From Macrococcoides bohemicum (GTDB taxonomy: Bacteria; Bacillota; Bacilli; Staphylococcales; Staphylococcaceae): 64,000 nucleotides of DNA. This document shows, piece after piece, positions 34,719 to 44,399 of this stretch (the stretch's first letter is position 1; every line of letters begins with the position of its first letter). A program made the position numbers and the translations under genes. The DNA lies in NCBI RefSeq assembly GCF_042658685.1, contig NZ_JBHSQY010000030.1; one strand, 5' to 3'. Below the pieces are notes generated by a model, which was not told the origin of the DNA, did not search any database, and saw only the letters and a list, made by a program, of their open reading frames with translations.

Positions 34719-35888
34719 CTATTTAGCTTCTTTTACTAATTCAACGATTTTTTGTGCACCTTCAGCCATTGTGCTAGCTGGAGTAATTGCTAATCCAGAA
34801 TTGTTTAGAATTTCTTTACCTTGTTCAACGTTTGTACCTTCTAAACGTACAACTAATGGAATAGTTAATTCTAATTCTTTCGCTGCTGCTACAACACCTT
34901 CAGCGATAATGTCACATTTCATGATACCACCAAAGATATTTACAAAAATACCTTCAACTTTTTCATCACCTAAAATGATCTTGAAAGCTTCAGTAACTTT
35001 CTCTTTTGTAGCGCCGCCCCCTACATCCAGGAAGTTCGCCGGATTTCCGCCGAAGTGGTTAATTGTGTCCATTGTAGCCATTGCAAGACCCGCACCGTTA
35101 ACCATACAGCCGATATTTCCATCTAAAGCAATGTATGATAAATCATATTTAGATGCTTCGATTTCTTTTGGGTCTTCTTCGTCTAAATCACGTAATTCAA
35201 CTACGTCTTTTTGACGGAATAAAGCATTGGCGTCAAAGTTAATCTTAGCGTCTAAAGCTAAAACGTCGCCAGAACCTGTTGTTACTAATGGGTTAATCTC
35301 AATAATAGATGCATCTTTTTGAATGAATACATCATATAATCCCATCATAATTTTAACTGCTTTATTTACAGATTCTTTAGGAATATTAATGTTGAATGCT
35401 AAACGGCGTGCTTGATAAGGCATTAATCCTACTACAGGATCGATGACTTCTTTGAAGATTTTTTCCGGAGTAGCTTCTGCTACCTCTTCAATTTCAGTTC
35501 CACCTTCTTCAGATCCCATTAATACAACTGAATCTGTTGCACGGTCTAATACAAAACCTAGGTAGTATTCTTTTTGAATGTCGCAACCTTCTTCAATTAA
35601 AAGGCGTTTAATTTCTTTACCTTCCGGGCCAGTTTGGTGCGTAACTAAAACTTTGCCTAATAATTCTTTGGCATAGCTTTCTACTTCATCCAATGATTTA
35701 GCAATTTTAACACCACCCGCTTTACCACGGCCACCAGCGTGAATTTGAGCTTTAACAACATAAACGCCTTCTGCTAAACCTTTTGCTACTTCAACTGCTT
35801 CTTCAGGTGTATATGCAACTGAACCATTTGGTACTGCTACACCCATCGAGCGAAAAATTTCTTTCCCTTGATACTCATGGATATTCAT
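34719..35888 (-). CDS. sucC: Succinyl-CoA synthetase beta subunit
   Basis: The 389-residue ATP-grasp subunit begins MNIHEYQGKEIFRSMGVAVP, contains KAQIHAGGRGKAGGVK (nucleotide site) and LDVGGGATKEKVTEAFKII, and matches the family length. I start at ATG 35888 because AGGAGG lies upstream; the longer reading begins inside the SD region. A consensus-like promoter with an overlapping candidate cre lies upstream. Confidence 0.98.
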   Translation of the reverse strand: MNIHEYQGKEIFRSMGVAVPNGSVAYTPEEAVEVAKGLAEGVYVVKAQIHAGGRGKAGGVKIAKSLDEVESYAKELLGKVLVTHQTGPEGKEIKRLLIEEGCDIQKEYYLGFVLDRATDSVVLMGSEEGGTEIEEVAEATPEKIFKEVIDPVVGLMPYQARRLAFNINIPKESVNKAVKIMMGLYDVFIQKDASIIEINPLVTTGSGDVLALDAKINFDANALFRQKDVVELRDLDEEDPKEIEASKYDLSYIALDGNIGCMVNGAGLAMATMDTINHFGGNPANFLDVGGGATKEKVTEAFKIILGDEKVEGIFVNIFGGIMKCDIIAEGVVAAAKELELTIPLVVRLEGTNVEQGKEILNNSGLAITPASTMAEGAQKIVELVKEAK

Positions 35889-35931
35889 CTTCCATCCTCC
35901 TAGATTGCACAATTATTTATGTTACGTTTCA

Positions 35932-35960
35932 ATTATAGAAAATGTAAGCGCTATTGTAAA
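35932..35960 (-). promoter_or_regulatory. Promoter of sucCD
   Basis: TTTACA (35960-35955), 17-base spacer, TATAAT (35937-35932). Confidence 0.8.
35943..35956 (+). promoter_or_regulatory. Candidate CcpA operator (cre) in the sucCD promoter
   Basis: TGTAAGCGCTATTG matches the cre consensus TGWAANCGNTNWCA at 12 of 14 positions, including the central CG. It fills the spacer between -35 and -10, where a bound repressor would block RNA polymerase, consistent with carbon catabolite repression of TCA genes. Confidence 0.55.
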
Positions 35961-35974
35961 CTGAATAAACCTAA

Positions 35975-36025
35975 AAAGAAACGTGTTTTCACTCAAATTT
36001 TTCAAAAATGAGTAAAAACACGTTT
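35975..36025 (-). terminator. Intrinsic terminator after rnhB
   Basis: A 17-pair stem with one mismatch (arms 35979-35995 and 36009-36025), followed by TTTTT on the minus strand. Confidence 0.9.
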
Positions 36026-36040
36026 AAAGTAACGTTTAAA

Positions 36041-36808
36041 TCAAAAATTGCGTGTTCTCATCGATTTAATTGGTTCAAATGTTTTTCGGTGAATAAGTGT
36101 TATGCCATAAGTCGCTAAACCTTCCAGATGTTTCTTCGTACCATATCCAGCATTATTTTCAAAATCATAACCCGGATAGATTTCGGCTAATTCTGCCATT
36201 AAACGGTCACGGTATTGTTTAGCAATTACACTTGCTGCTGCAATTGAAATACTTGTACTATCACCTTTTATGATGGACTCTTCTATTAATCCCGTCTGTA
36301 ACTTCATCGCATCAATTAACAGCACATCAGGTGTTACAGGTAATCCTTCAATCGCACGCAACATTGCTATTTTAGTCGCCTCATAAATATTTACAGCGTC
36401 TATTTCTTCTACCGTTGCTATACCGATTGCATAAGTTACATTTTCAATTAGATCAGCTTCTATTTTTGCACGATTGATTTTAGACATTTGTTTAGAATCA
36501 TTTAGCCCGTAAAATGCATGATTCTCATTGAGTATAACAGCACACGCTACTACTGGACCTGCTAATGGCCCACGCCCAACTTCATCAATACCGGCTATAA
36601 CTTTCCCCGGATATTTATTTTCATATAAAAGCATCTCATCGTATTGTTCAACTAATTGCTTTTGTTTTTCATAAATTTTTTTTTGCTGCTTTTTAATTTT
36701 TAAAGCACCCGTTCTTGTCTCAGTCGCAAAGAATTTATCAAGATTACTCACCGGAATTGATTGTACCAATGATTTTAACTGTGCGATACTATAGTCATTG
36801 CTCTTCAT
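36041..36808 (-). CDS. rnhB: Ribonuclease HII
   Basis: The 255-residue enzyme removes ribonucleotides from DNA and RNA-DNA hybrids. The signature IAGIDEVGRGPLAGPVVACAV begins near residue 70 and supplies the acidic catalytic pair; further acidic residues occur in LLIDAMKL. An N-terminal helical extension of about 65 residues is typical of Firmicutes. It overlaps rbgA by 14 bases. Confidence 0.97.
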   Translation of the reverse strand: MKSNDYSIAQLKSLVQSIPVSNLDKFFATETRTGALKIKKQQKKIYEKQKQLVEQYDEMLLYENKYPGKVIAGIDEVGRGPLAGPVVACAVILNENHAFYGLNDSKQMSKINRAKIEADLIENVTYAIGIATVEEIDAVNIYEATKIAMLRAIEGLPVTPDVLLIDAMKLQTGLIEESIIKGDSTSISIAAASVIAKQYRDRLMAELAEIYPGYDFENNAGYGTKKHLEGLATYGITLIHRKTFEPIKSMRTRNF

Positions 36809-37670
36809 CTTTTTCCTCTAATAAATCAAGTGAATCAAACGTATATTTACCGATTTTCTCATTACGTATATCACGAATAATCAATTCAACAACACTTTCA
36901 TAATCAATTTCATTACCACGTAGTTTCATTCCACGAGACTTTCCGATAGCATCAAATACTTCAACATAAGGTGTATCCGCTTCAACATTAATGTTGTAAT
37001 GTTTATTCAGTGTTTGGAGATCTTGCTGTTGTAAAAACTCAATCCCATATATCGCTACTTCATCCAGATGAACAATACTATCTTTGATTGCCCCTGTTAA
37101 ACTTAATTTTTTTCCGACAAACTGATCTTCAAACTTCGGCCATAGAATACCTGGTGTATCAAGTAATTCTAAGCTGGTTCCTACTTTAATCCATTGCTGC
37201 TTTTTCGTAACACCTGGCATATTCCCTGTCTTAGCGATTGATTTCTTTGCTAAACGGTTTATCAGTGTTGACTTACCAACATTCGGGATACCTACTATCA
37301 TCGCACGTATTGCACGTGGTCTTAAACCTTTTGCTTTCATGCGATTAAATTTTTCTTTCGTTACTATTTCTGCAGCTTTCGTCACTTGCGATAAATTTTT
37401 ACCATTTTTACTATCAATAAGGACTGGATAGAAATCTTTTTCTTCAAAATATTGCATCCATTGACGCGTCTTATTTAAATCCGCCATATCCATCTTATTC
37501 AAAAGCACAACACGAGGCTTATCTTTAATGACTTCATCAATCATCGGGTTACGTGATGAATACGGAATTCGTGCATCTACAAGCTCAAATACTACATCTA
37601 CCAGCTTTAATTGTTCTGTTACTTCTCTTCTTGCCTTGGCCATATGACCAGGAAACCATTGAATAGTCAT
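36795..37670 (-). CDS. rbgA: Ribosome biogenesis GTPase A (RbgA/YlqF)
   Basis: The 291-residue circularly permuted GTPase has G4 NKMD (LLNKMDMAD) before G1 GIPNVGKSTLINRL, then the DTPG motif. It completes 50S assembly (L16 and others). In staphylococci rbgA normally lies next to rplS; here the 8.7-kb plus-strand cassette separates them and reads divergently from rbgA. Confidence 0.97.
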   Translation of the reverse strand: MTIQWFPGHMAKARREVTEQLKLVDVVFELVDARIPYSSRNPMIDEVIKDKPRVVLLNKMDMADLNKTRQWMQYFEEKDFYPVLIDSKNGKNLSQVTKAAEIVTKEKFNRMKAKGLRPRAIRAMIVGIPNVGKSTLINRLAKKSIAKTGNMPGVTKKQQWIKVGTSLELLDTPGILWPKFEDQFVGKKLSLTGAIKDSIVHLDEVAIYGIEFLQQQDLQTLNKHYNINVEADTPYVEVFDAIGKSRGMKLRGNEIDYESVVELIIRDIRNEKIGKYTFDSLDLLEEKDEEQ

Positions 37671-37711
37671 CTATATTATATCTCCCTACTATATATTTAA
37701 TGATTTTACAC

Positions 37712-37739
37712 GTGACCTTTATTATAATGTCATTATAAT
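37712..37739 (+). promoter_or_regulatory. Promoter of the glycosylation cassette, within a 19-bp palindrome
   Basis: GTGACC (37712-37717), 16-base spacer, TATAAT (37734-37739) gives a plausible promoter. The -10 is one arm of ATTATAATG-T-CATTATAAT (37721-37739), whose other arm holds a second TATAAT on each strand, so rbgA may be served from the same site. The -35 match is only 4 of 6. Confidence 0.5.
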
Positions 37740-37786
37740 ATTATATACTATTATGAAGATATTTTTTTAAAAAAAGAGGCGTACAT

Positions 37787-38734
37787 ATGTTAATATCTTT
37801 GATTATTCCGATCTATAATGAAGAAAAAAATATTTATAAGCTGGCTGTAACGATTCAGCAAACGATGGATAAACATCATTTCCACTATGAAGTAATGCTT
37901 GTTAACGACGGTTCAAAAGATCGTTCTTTACAGTTATTAAAAGAAATTGCAACACAGCATCACAATTTTAAATATATATCTTTTTCAAGAAATTTCGGTA
38001 AGGAGGCAGCAATGTTTGCGGGTCTTAAAAATTGTTCAGGTGACTGCGCAGTCATTTTAGATGCCGATCTTCAGCATCCACCAGAATTTATTCCTACAAT
38101 GGTTGCCGCATTTCAGGAAGGATACGATCAGGTTGTGATGCGCAGAGACCGATCCGGAGAACAGTTTTTAAGAAAAATTCCGACACAAATTTTTTATAAA
38201 CTGATCAATAGTACAGTTGACGTTAAATTAACAGATGGCGAAGGCGATTTTCGTTTAATATCACGTGATGTGATTGACAGTATCGTGTCTCTGGAAGAAT
38301 ATAACCGATTTTCAAAAGGTATATTTGAATGGGTTGGCTATAACAAAAAAACGATACCTTTTAAGAATATGCAGCGTGAATCTGGTCAATCATCATTTTC
38401 CAGCCTTAAGCTTATCGATTATGCCATCGATGGTATCATCAGTTATAATAATAAGCCACTTAGAATCTGTTTTTATTTAGGAAGCGTCACGATGGTGCTA
38501 TGTTTATTATATATTTTAATGACTTTAATCCAGATCATGACGCACGGCATTGATGAACCCGGCTATTTCACGATTATTTCATCGGTGTTGTTTTTAGGTG
38601 CCCTACAGCTTTTTAGTTTAGGCATTATCGGAGAGTATATCGGTAGAATATATTTTGAAACGAAGAAACGACCACACTATATTATTAAGGATACGAATAT
38701 TAAACACAGTGCTGGTGAATCAGATGAAACTTAA
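37787..38734 (+). CDS. Polyprenyl-phosphate glycosyltransferase, CsbB/GtrB-like (GT2)
   Basis: The 315-residue GT2 enzyme has an N-terminal GT-A domain (LISLIIPIYNEEKNI; Asp41 in NDGS; metal-binding DAD at residues 92-94 in ILDADLQHPPE) and two C-terminal membrane helices (about 225-250 and 262-285). This is the CsbB/GtrB/DPM1-like layout that charges undecaprenyl phosphate with a sugar on the cytoplasmic face. SD AGAGGCG precedes the ATG. It is the first gene of a coupled five-gene plus-strand operon. The sugar cannot be told from sequence; S. aureus CsbB is linked to GlcNAc on lipoteichoic acid. Confidence 0.9.
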   Translation: MLISLIIPIYNEEKNIYKLAVTIQQTMDKHHFHYEVMLVNDGSKDRSLQLLKEIATQHHNFKYISFSRNFGKEAAMFAGLKNCSGDCAVILDADLQHPPEFIPTMVAAFQEGYDQVVMRRDRSGEQFLRKIPTQIFYKLINSTVDVKLTDGEGDFRLISRDVIDSIVSLEEYNRFSKGIFEWVGYNKKTIPFKNMQRESGQSSFSSLKLIDYAIDGIISYNNKPLRICFYLGSVTMVLCLLYILMTLIQIMTHGIDEPGYFTIISSVLFLGALQLFSLGIIGEYIGRIYFETKKRPHYIIKDTNIKHSAGESDET

Positions 38735-39113
38735 TCAATCATATCAACGATTTATCAAGTTTATAGTTGTAGGTATCATCAATACATTCAACTATTATGT
38801 GATATATCTTTTCTTATTAAAAATAGTATCTGCCAACTATTTATTTAGTCATCTAACAGGGTTCATCTGTTCGTTTATTATTTCATTTTTCCTAAACTGC
38901 TACTTTGTTTATAGCGTTAAACCTACATGGCAAAAATTTATAGCTTTTCCTTTAACACAGGTTGTCAATATGGGAATACAGACAGTATTACTGTATATAT
39001 TCGTTGATATTCTTTCTATCAATAAAGTGTGGGCACCTTTTCCTGCATTAATCTTTACAATTCCAATAACATATATCATTACAACTTATATTTTAACGAA
39101 GGAGCAAAAATGA
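38724..39113 (+). CDS. GtrA/GtcA-family small membrane protein, presumed lipid-sugar flippase
   Basis: The 129-residue protein has four hydrophobic helices (VVGIINTFNYYVIYLFLL; LFSHLTGFICSFIISFFLN; then two more) and the family start QRFIKFIVVG. GtrA/GtcA proteins are thought to help flip the sugar-P-undecaprenyl made by the GT2 partner. I start at ATG 38724, which overlaps the glycosyltransferase stop by 11 bases; a reading from 38655 would add residues encoded inside that gene and lacks family similarity. The stop overlaps the next gene in ATGA. Confidence 0.88.
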   Translation: MKLNQSYQRFIKFIVVGIINTFNYYVIYLFLLKIVSANYLFSHLTGFICSFIISFFLNCYFVYSVKPTWQKFIAFPLTQVVNMGIQTVLLYIFVDILSINKVWAPFPALIFTIPITYIITTYILTKEQK

Positions 39114-41743
39114 AGAACAAAAAATACTCACCACTATTGTTAACTGTAATCGCATTATTATTAGCTATATTCGGTCATAGTTTTTACATCTATCGATTCT
39201 TTAAAGACGGGACTATCTTTACAGGACCAAATGATGGACTGGAACAAATGTTACCGATGCAGCTATATCTATATGATAAATTCATCTCCGGGGAATTCTT
39301 TTATAATTTAGACTTTGGGCTTGGGGGAGATTATTATACAGATTTAGCATATTACTATTCTACATCGATTATTTTCTTTATTAATATGCTCGCTGTACGT
39401 TTTTTTGATTTATTTTTTAACTTTCAAGTAGACACTGTTACTTTCTGGGCTAAAAATGCATTCTTTATCTCGATAGCTAAATCAACTGCTGGTATTTTAG
39501 CGAGTTACTATTATTTCAGAAAGATAAAGATGACACCGATTCATGCATTATTGTCTGGTTTTTTATTCTTAACATCAGCAATATACTTTAGGTTTACATT
39601 ATACTGGTCATTCTTTAGTGATGTTTTTATTTTCTTACCATTATTATTACTAGGTATTGAACGTTACATACAAGATGAGAAAAAAGGTATTTTTATCATT
39701 GCTGCTGCTTGTATTTTTATCAATAACTTCTACTTTGCATATTATCAGGTGTTATTCGGATTAATCTATTTTGTTCTAAGAAATATTTTCAGAAGTGAGT
39801 ATGATACAGTTGAACGCGCTAAGCAGTGGATTAATTTTGTGATTATGGCTGTACTTGGTCTAATGATCAGTGCTTTTGCATTCTTTTATGGGGCAAAGAG
39901 TTTTCTACAGAATGAACGTGCGCCTTATAACGTAAAGATACCTTTATTTGATCCGTTCGATCAAAATGCCAATATCTTTTATGATAATTATCTTGTCATC
40001 GTCCTATTTATTACTATACAGGCATTACTTACTTTTAAATTCTATAAAAATTATTTCTATCGCTTTTTTGCAGTTATGTCTATAGCTTTGATGTTACTTA
40101 GCTTCACACCTTTTATCGACTCAGTATTTAATGGTTTTAGTGCACCTCAAAAACGCTGGCACTATTTAATTACATTCTTTACGAGTGGCCTAATCGGATT
40201 CTATATTATGAAATTTAAAGAGATTTCAATCCAGAATTACTTATATTCTTTAATTCCGGGATTTGTCATTGTATTTATGAGTCATCATTATATAGATAAA
40301 GCTGTAACCTGGGTCTGGCTTTTACCTGTTATCGCTATTATTGGATTAATTGTATTAATCGTCAAAGACAATGCAGTCAAACAGACAATTTACTATTTAC
40401 TGATTGCAATGATTATTATACTGAACTGGGATATTGTTCGCGTACACAATAAACTCGATAACTATAATCCAGGTATTGAAGAGCGTGCAAAGATGAGTTA
40501 TATCGAGTCTAGTGTTTATGACTCTCCTTTGCAAAGGCAAATTGTAGATGAACTAAAGAAAAAATTAAAGCCCGGGGAACGTATCGACTGGCGTGTATTA
40601 GAACAAGATAACACACCGATGTATCAAAATTTTAACGGGGTTTCATTATATTCAAGTATCTTTGATGGCTCACTTATTGATTTTTTCTATAAGCAATTAA
40701 AAATCAATATTAAAGAAGAGTCATTATCTCGATACTCTACTTTTAATTCAAGAAGTAACTTAGAGTCACTTATGAATATTCGTTATTTAGTAAGAAAGTC
40801 TTATCAGACAGATATCCCTGAAAACTTTAAGTTAATTGCTGATAATGGTAAATATAAAATATATGAAAATACTAAAATGATTCCTTTCGCTCGAATTACA
40901 TCCAACGTAGTAAACAGCAAGGATTTAACAACTCCGATTGACAGAGAACATGCAATGATTAAAGGTATCGTATCTGATCGTTTAGCAACGAATTACAAGA
41001 TCAATCCAGCAAAAAATTTATTATCTGAAATGAAAGTGACACCTTCAGGCGCTGAATGGATTGCTGATAATAAGACATTAAAGGTGAATCCTCCTAGCGG
41101 TGGATTAGTAATAGACATCCCAAAAGCTTTATTAACAGCGTATAAAGATTTTTATGTAGATATGCATGTACAGATACAATCACCTGTCACAAATCATCAG
41201 ATTAATATCAATGGATACGCGAATAACCGACTATTTCAAACGAGTAAATATCGCACACATTATGATGATCTGATGTATAGAGTGAAGTCACCGAAAAATG
41301 GAAAGATATTGATCGGTTTAACAGGTGGAACGTATCAATTAACAATCAATGGTATTTATGGAGAAGACTATAAAACTTTATCTAAAGTGAATCAGACAAA
41401 AAATTATACGTTCACTGATAACGGTAATAAAATGACTGTTCAGCTTAAATCATCAAAAGACGGTTACTTAACAGTACCTATTACATATCGCGATGGTATA
41501 CGCGCATATGTTGATGGTAAAAAAGTTGATGTTGAAAGAGCAAACTATATTATGAGCGCTGTGAAAGTCGATAATAATACAAAAACTGTAGAATTTCGTT
41601 ATACGCCACCATATTTTTATTTGATGGTCACAATATCGCTATTAGGTATTATTCTTTCTGTGTTGTACACAAGAAATTCGCGTGGTGAAAGGAAGCAGAT
41701 AAAATATGTTTTCTCAAAAAATAAAAAACAGGAACTGGTCTAA
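39110..41743 (+). CDS. YfhO-family multi-pass membrane protein, GT-C-like transferase (first copy)
   Basis: The 877-residue protein has a first helix at about 8-28, then an outward loop with the conserved KDGTIFTGPNDGLEQMLPMQLYLYDKF segment (Asp42), around a dozen further helices up to about 450, a large extracytoplasmic domain (about 460-830) and one last helix near 840. YfhO proteins are GT-C-type enzymes that take a sugar from undecaprenyl phosphate outside the membrane and add it to a polymer such as lipoteichoic acid. The ATG (39110) has AAGGAG and overlaps the upstream stop. The second copy follows at once. Confidence 0.85.
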   Translation: MKNKKYSPLLLTVIALLLAIFGHSFYIYRFFKDGTIFTGPNDGLEQMLPMQLYLYDKFISGEFFYNLDFGLGGDYYTDLAYYYSTSIIFFINMLAVRFFDLFFNFQVDTVTFWAKNAFFISIAKSTAGILASYYYFRKIKMTPIHALLSGFLFLTSAIYFRFTLYWSFFSDVFIFLPLLLLGIERYIQDEKKGIFIIAAACIFINNFYFAYYQVLFGLIYFVLRNIFRSEYDTVERAKQWINFVIMAVLGLMISAFAFFYGAKSFLQNERAPYNVKIPLFDPFDQNANIFYDNYLVIVLFITIQALLTFKFYKNYFYRFFAVMSIALMLLSFTPFIDSVFNGFSAPQKRWHYLITFFTSGLIGFYIMKFKEISIQNYLYSLIPGFVIVFMSHHYIDKAVTWVWLLPVIAIIGLIVLIVKDNAVKQTIYYLLIAMIIILNWDIVRVHNKLDNYNPGIEERAKMSYIESSVYDSPLQRQIVDELKKKLKPGERIDWRVLEQDNTPMYQNFNGVSLYSSIFDGSLIDFFYKQLKINIKEESLSRYSTFNSRSNLESLMNIRYLVRKSYQTDIPENFKLIADNGKYKIYENTKMIPFARITSNVVNSKDLTTPIDREHAMIKGIVSDRLATNYKINPAKNLLSEMKVTPSGAEWIADNKTLKVNPPSGGLVIDIPKALLTAYKDFYVDMHVQIQSPVTNHQININGYANNRLFQTSKYRTHYDDLMYRVKSPKNGKILIGLTGGTYQLTINGIYGEDYKTLSKVNQTKNYTFTDNGNKMTVQLKSSKDGYLTVPITYRDGIRAYVDGKKVDVERANYIMSAVKVDNNTKTVEFRYTPPYFYLMVTISLLGIILSVLYTRNSRGERKQIKYVFSKNKKQELV

Positions 41744-44399
41744 CATAAAAATCTTAGGAGTGGCAACTATATTGTCACTCCTTGCTCATAGTTTCGTCCT
41801 TTTTCGATTATTTAAGGATGGCACCTTATTTACGGGTAAAGGTGATGGTATCGCACAAATGATTCCATTTCAAATGTATTTGTATGATAAATTCACACAT
41901 TTGCATTTCTTTTATGATATTGACTTTGGCATAGGCGGAGACTTTTTTAGAAGTCTTGCTTATTACTATTCAACTGCCCCGCTTTCATATTTAAATTTCG
42001 CAATCGTTTGGCTTAGCAATATCATCTTACCAATTGATACGACTGACCCAGTTTTCTGGGCAAAGAATCAATTTGTCATTTCTATTATAAAGCTTACGTT
42101 TATTATCTTTACGACTTATAAACTTTTACGTTATATCAATCTTAATCAACTTTCAAGCTGGGTTGGTGCATTTATATATGGCTGGTCTACAGCATATTTC
42201 TTCTTTACGTTTACATGGAGTTTTTTTAGTGATGTGATGTTATGGTTGCCTTTAACTATCTTAGGCATGGAACGTTTCTTTCATGAAAGAAAGATCGGGC
42301 TATTTATTACAGCGATTGCACTCACATTACATTCGAATTTTTACTTTAGCTATTATGAATTTATTTTTGTTTTATTTTATTTTCTGTATCGCATTATTTA
42401 CCCAAAAGAGACCGATGTCGTTGTTCGTATTCAAAAAGTATTATTATTATCGATAGCCTCAATACTCGGTCTTGGTATAGCAGCTGTAGGTATATTTACT
42501 GGAATATCAAGTTATTTGATGAATGATAGAACATTACCACCAATTCAGGTTAAGCCATTCATCGATATGGTAGGTTTTTATAATCTATTCTATGATGGCT
42601 ATTACGTTGTTATTTGCTTTATCACCGTTCTGGCATTAATGTCATTTAAAATGTATCGACATTATATGTACCGACTGTTTGCAACGATTACGTTAATCTT
42701 TATGATTTGTTCATTAAGCCCATTATTCGACAGTTTTTTTAATGGCTTTTCAATCGATCAGCGTCGCTGGATCTATCTACTCGTATTTACATCAGCTGTA
42801 TTGATTGCCCACTATTTAAATCATTTAAGACAAATTGATTTAAAGACATTTCTGATTTCACTTATTCCGGTATGCATTATTTATCCGGTATCAATGTATG
42901 GTCATGAAAAAGCATTGATGTGGTTATTGTTTATTCCAATCATCTGTATCATAATAGGTTTCTATTTATACAGTAAAAATAGAACTACATATCAATTATT
43001 ACATGCAACCATCATTATTATGAACTTAGTTTTTGTCTATGATTATGTGACGCAGCAGATGGATACATTACATCCTGCAAAAGAACATAATATTGATTTC
43101 TTAAACTCTGAAAACTTTAATTCAAAGACCCAGCAAAAAATAATCAATGGTATTAAGAAAGACCAATTGCCTGGTGAACGCATTGAATGGCAAACTTCAA
43201 GTACCCATAATACACCGATGTATCAAAAATTCAATGGCATTAAATTATATTCATCAATCTTTGATCAGGACATTTTAAAGTTTTATGATAAAGAACTGAA
43301 TATTACGATGCCGACAGATAGCAACTCTATCTATTATGGCCTTGGAGAACGGGCAAATCTTTATAGTTTATTTAATGTCGATACTACAATCAGAAATACA
43401 GAAAGCAGTACATTACCCTATGGTTTCTCAAAGGATAAAACATACGCTGAACCTAATGGTACCAAACAATATATTGTCTATAACAATGAAAATCAACTAC
43501 CATTTGTCCGCGTTACAAACAATGTGTATAATGTACAGACACTAAACACACCTATCGACCGTGAACATGCGATGTTAAATGGTGTAGTCCTTGATAGAAA
43601 GGGCAAAGCATCTAAACAACCTGCTAAAAACTTATTAGATCAATCTCAAATCACTTATAAAGATGCTACATTTGATGGTAATAAATTAATTGTTACTCAG
43701 GAAAATGGTGGTCCGAGAATACAATTACCTCAAGAAATCGTCGATCAATATAAAGATCTCTATGTCACTTTAAGCATAGAATCAAAAACATTTAAAGATT
43801 TTCATTATGTCTGGATCAATGAGATTTATCAATCACGTAAACCTCTTGATGATGACTATCGTCGATTTAATCCAACGATAACATTGAAAGTTAAATCAAG
43901 TGCTTTATTAGAATTAAAACTTAAACCTGGTGAATATCGTTACAAACTAAATGGCATCTATGGTGAGGATTATAAAATATTAAAACAAGCAGCAAAACAA
44001 AAAAATAATCATCAGTTCACACAAGATAAAGATAAGATGATTATTAAACTGGGTAAGCATCATGGAGGTTACGCGGTTATTCCGGTACCCTATTTAAAAG
44101 GGATGAAAGCTGAAGTAGATGGAAAGACAAGTGAAGTTCAGGAAGGTAACTATTTAATGACAGTTGTCCCAATTAAAAAAGGAGCACAGCAAATCATTAT
44201 TCGCTACACGCCTCCCTATTTTCACTTGATGCAATTTATCTCAATAATATCTATTATTATAGCTATCCTGTTTACTAAAGCAGTCTATCAACGTAAATTC
44301 TTACATCATAAACGAAACAGCATTACTTATAATGAAGAAGATAAACAGTTTGATCATCATTTAACAACTGAGATGTATGGAGATGAAATAAGTGAATAA
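41706..44399 (+). CDS. YfhO-family multi-pass membrane protein, GT-C-like transferase (second copy)
   Basis: The 897-residue paralogue of the preceding gene shares the KDGTLFTGKGDGIAQMIPFQMYLYDKF loop (Asp47), the NTPMYQKFNGIKLYSSIFD segment and the ending IRYTPPYFHLM plus a last membrane helix. It differs in a longer charged His/Asp-rich C-terminal tail. It starts 38 bases inside the first copy (ATG 41706, SD GAAAGGA), so it is translationally coupled. The paralogues are too divergent at DNA level to be a recent duplication, which suggests different acceptors or sugars. The function is inferred from the family. Confidence 0.85.
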   Translation: MFSQKIKNRNWSNIKILGVATILSLLAHSFVLFRLFKDGTLFTGKGDGIAQMIPFQMYLYDKFTHLHFFYDIDFGIGGDFFRSLAYYYSTAPLSYLNFAIVWLSNIILPIDTTDPVFWAKNQFVISIIKLTFIIFTTYKLLRYINLNQLSSWVGAFIYGWSTAYFFFTFTWSFFSDVMLWLPLTILGMERFFHERKIGLFITAIALTLHSNFYFSYYEFIFVLFYFLYRIIYPKETDVVVRIQKVLLLSIASILGLGIAAVGIFTGISSYLMNDRTLPPIQVKPFIDMVGFYNLFYDGYYVVICFITVLALMSFKMYRHYMYRLFATITLIFMICSLSPLFDSFFNGFSIDQRRWIYLLVFTSAVLIAHYLNHLRQIDLKTFLISLIPVCIIYPVSMYGHEKALMWLLFIPIICIIIGFYLYSKNRTTYQLLHATIIIMNLVFVYDYVTQQMDTLHPAKEHNIDFLNSENFNSKTQQKIINGIKKDQLPGERIEWQTSSTHNTPMYQKFNGIKLYSSIFDQDILKFYDKELNITMPTDSNSIYYGLGERANLYSLFNVDTTIRNTESSTLPYGFSKDKTYAEPNGTKQYIVYNNENQLPFVRVTNNVYNVQTLNTPIDREHAMLNGVVLDRKGKASKQPAKNLLDQSQITYKDATFDGNKLIVTQENGGPRIQLPQEIVDQYKDLYVTLSIESKTFKDFHYVWINEIYQSRKPLDDDYRRFNPTITLKVKSSALLELKLKPGEYRYKLNGIYGEDYKILKQAAKQKNNHQFTQDKDKMIIKLGKHHGGYAVIPVPYLKGMKAEVDGKTSEVQEGNYLMTVVPIKKGAQQIIIRYTPPYFHLMQFISIISIIIAILFTKAVYQRKFLHHKRNSITYNEEDKQFDHHLTTEMYGDEISE

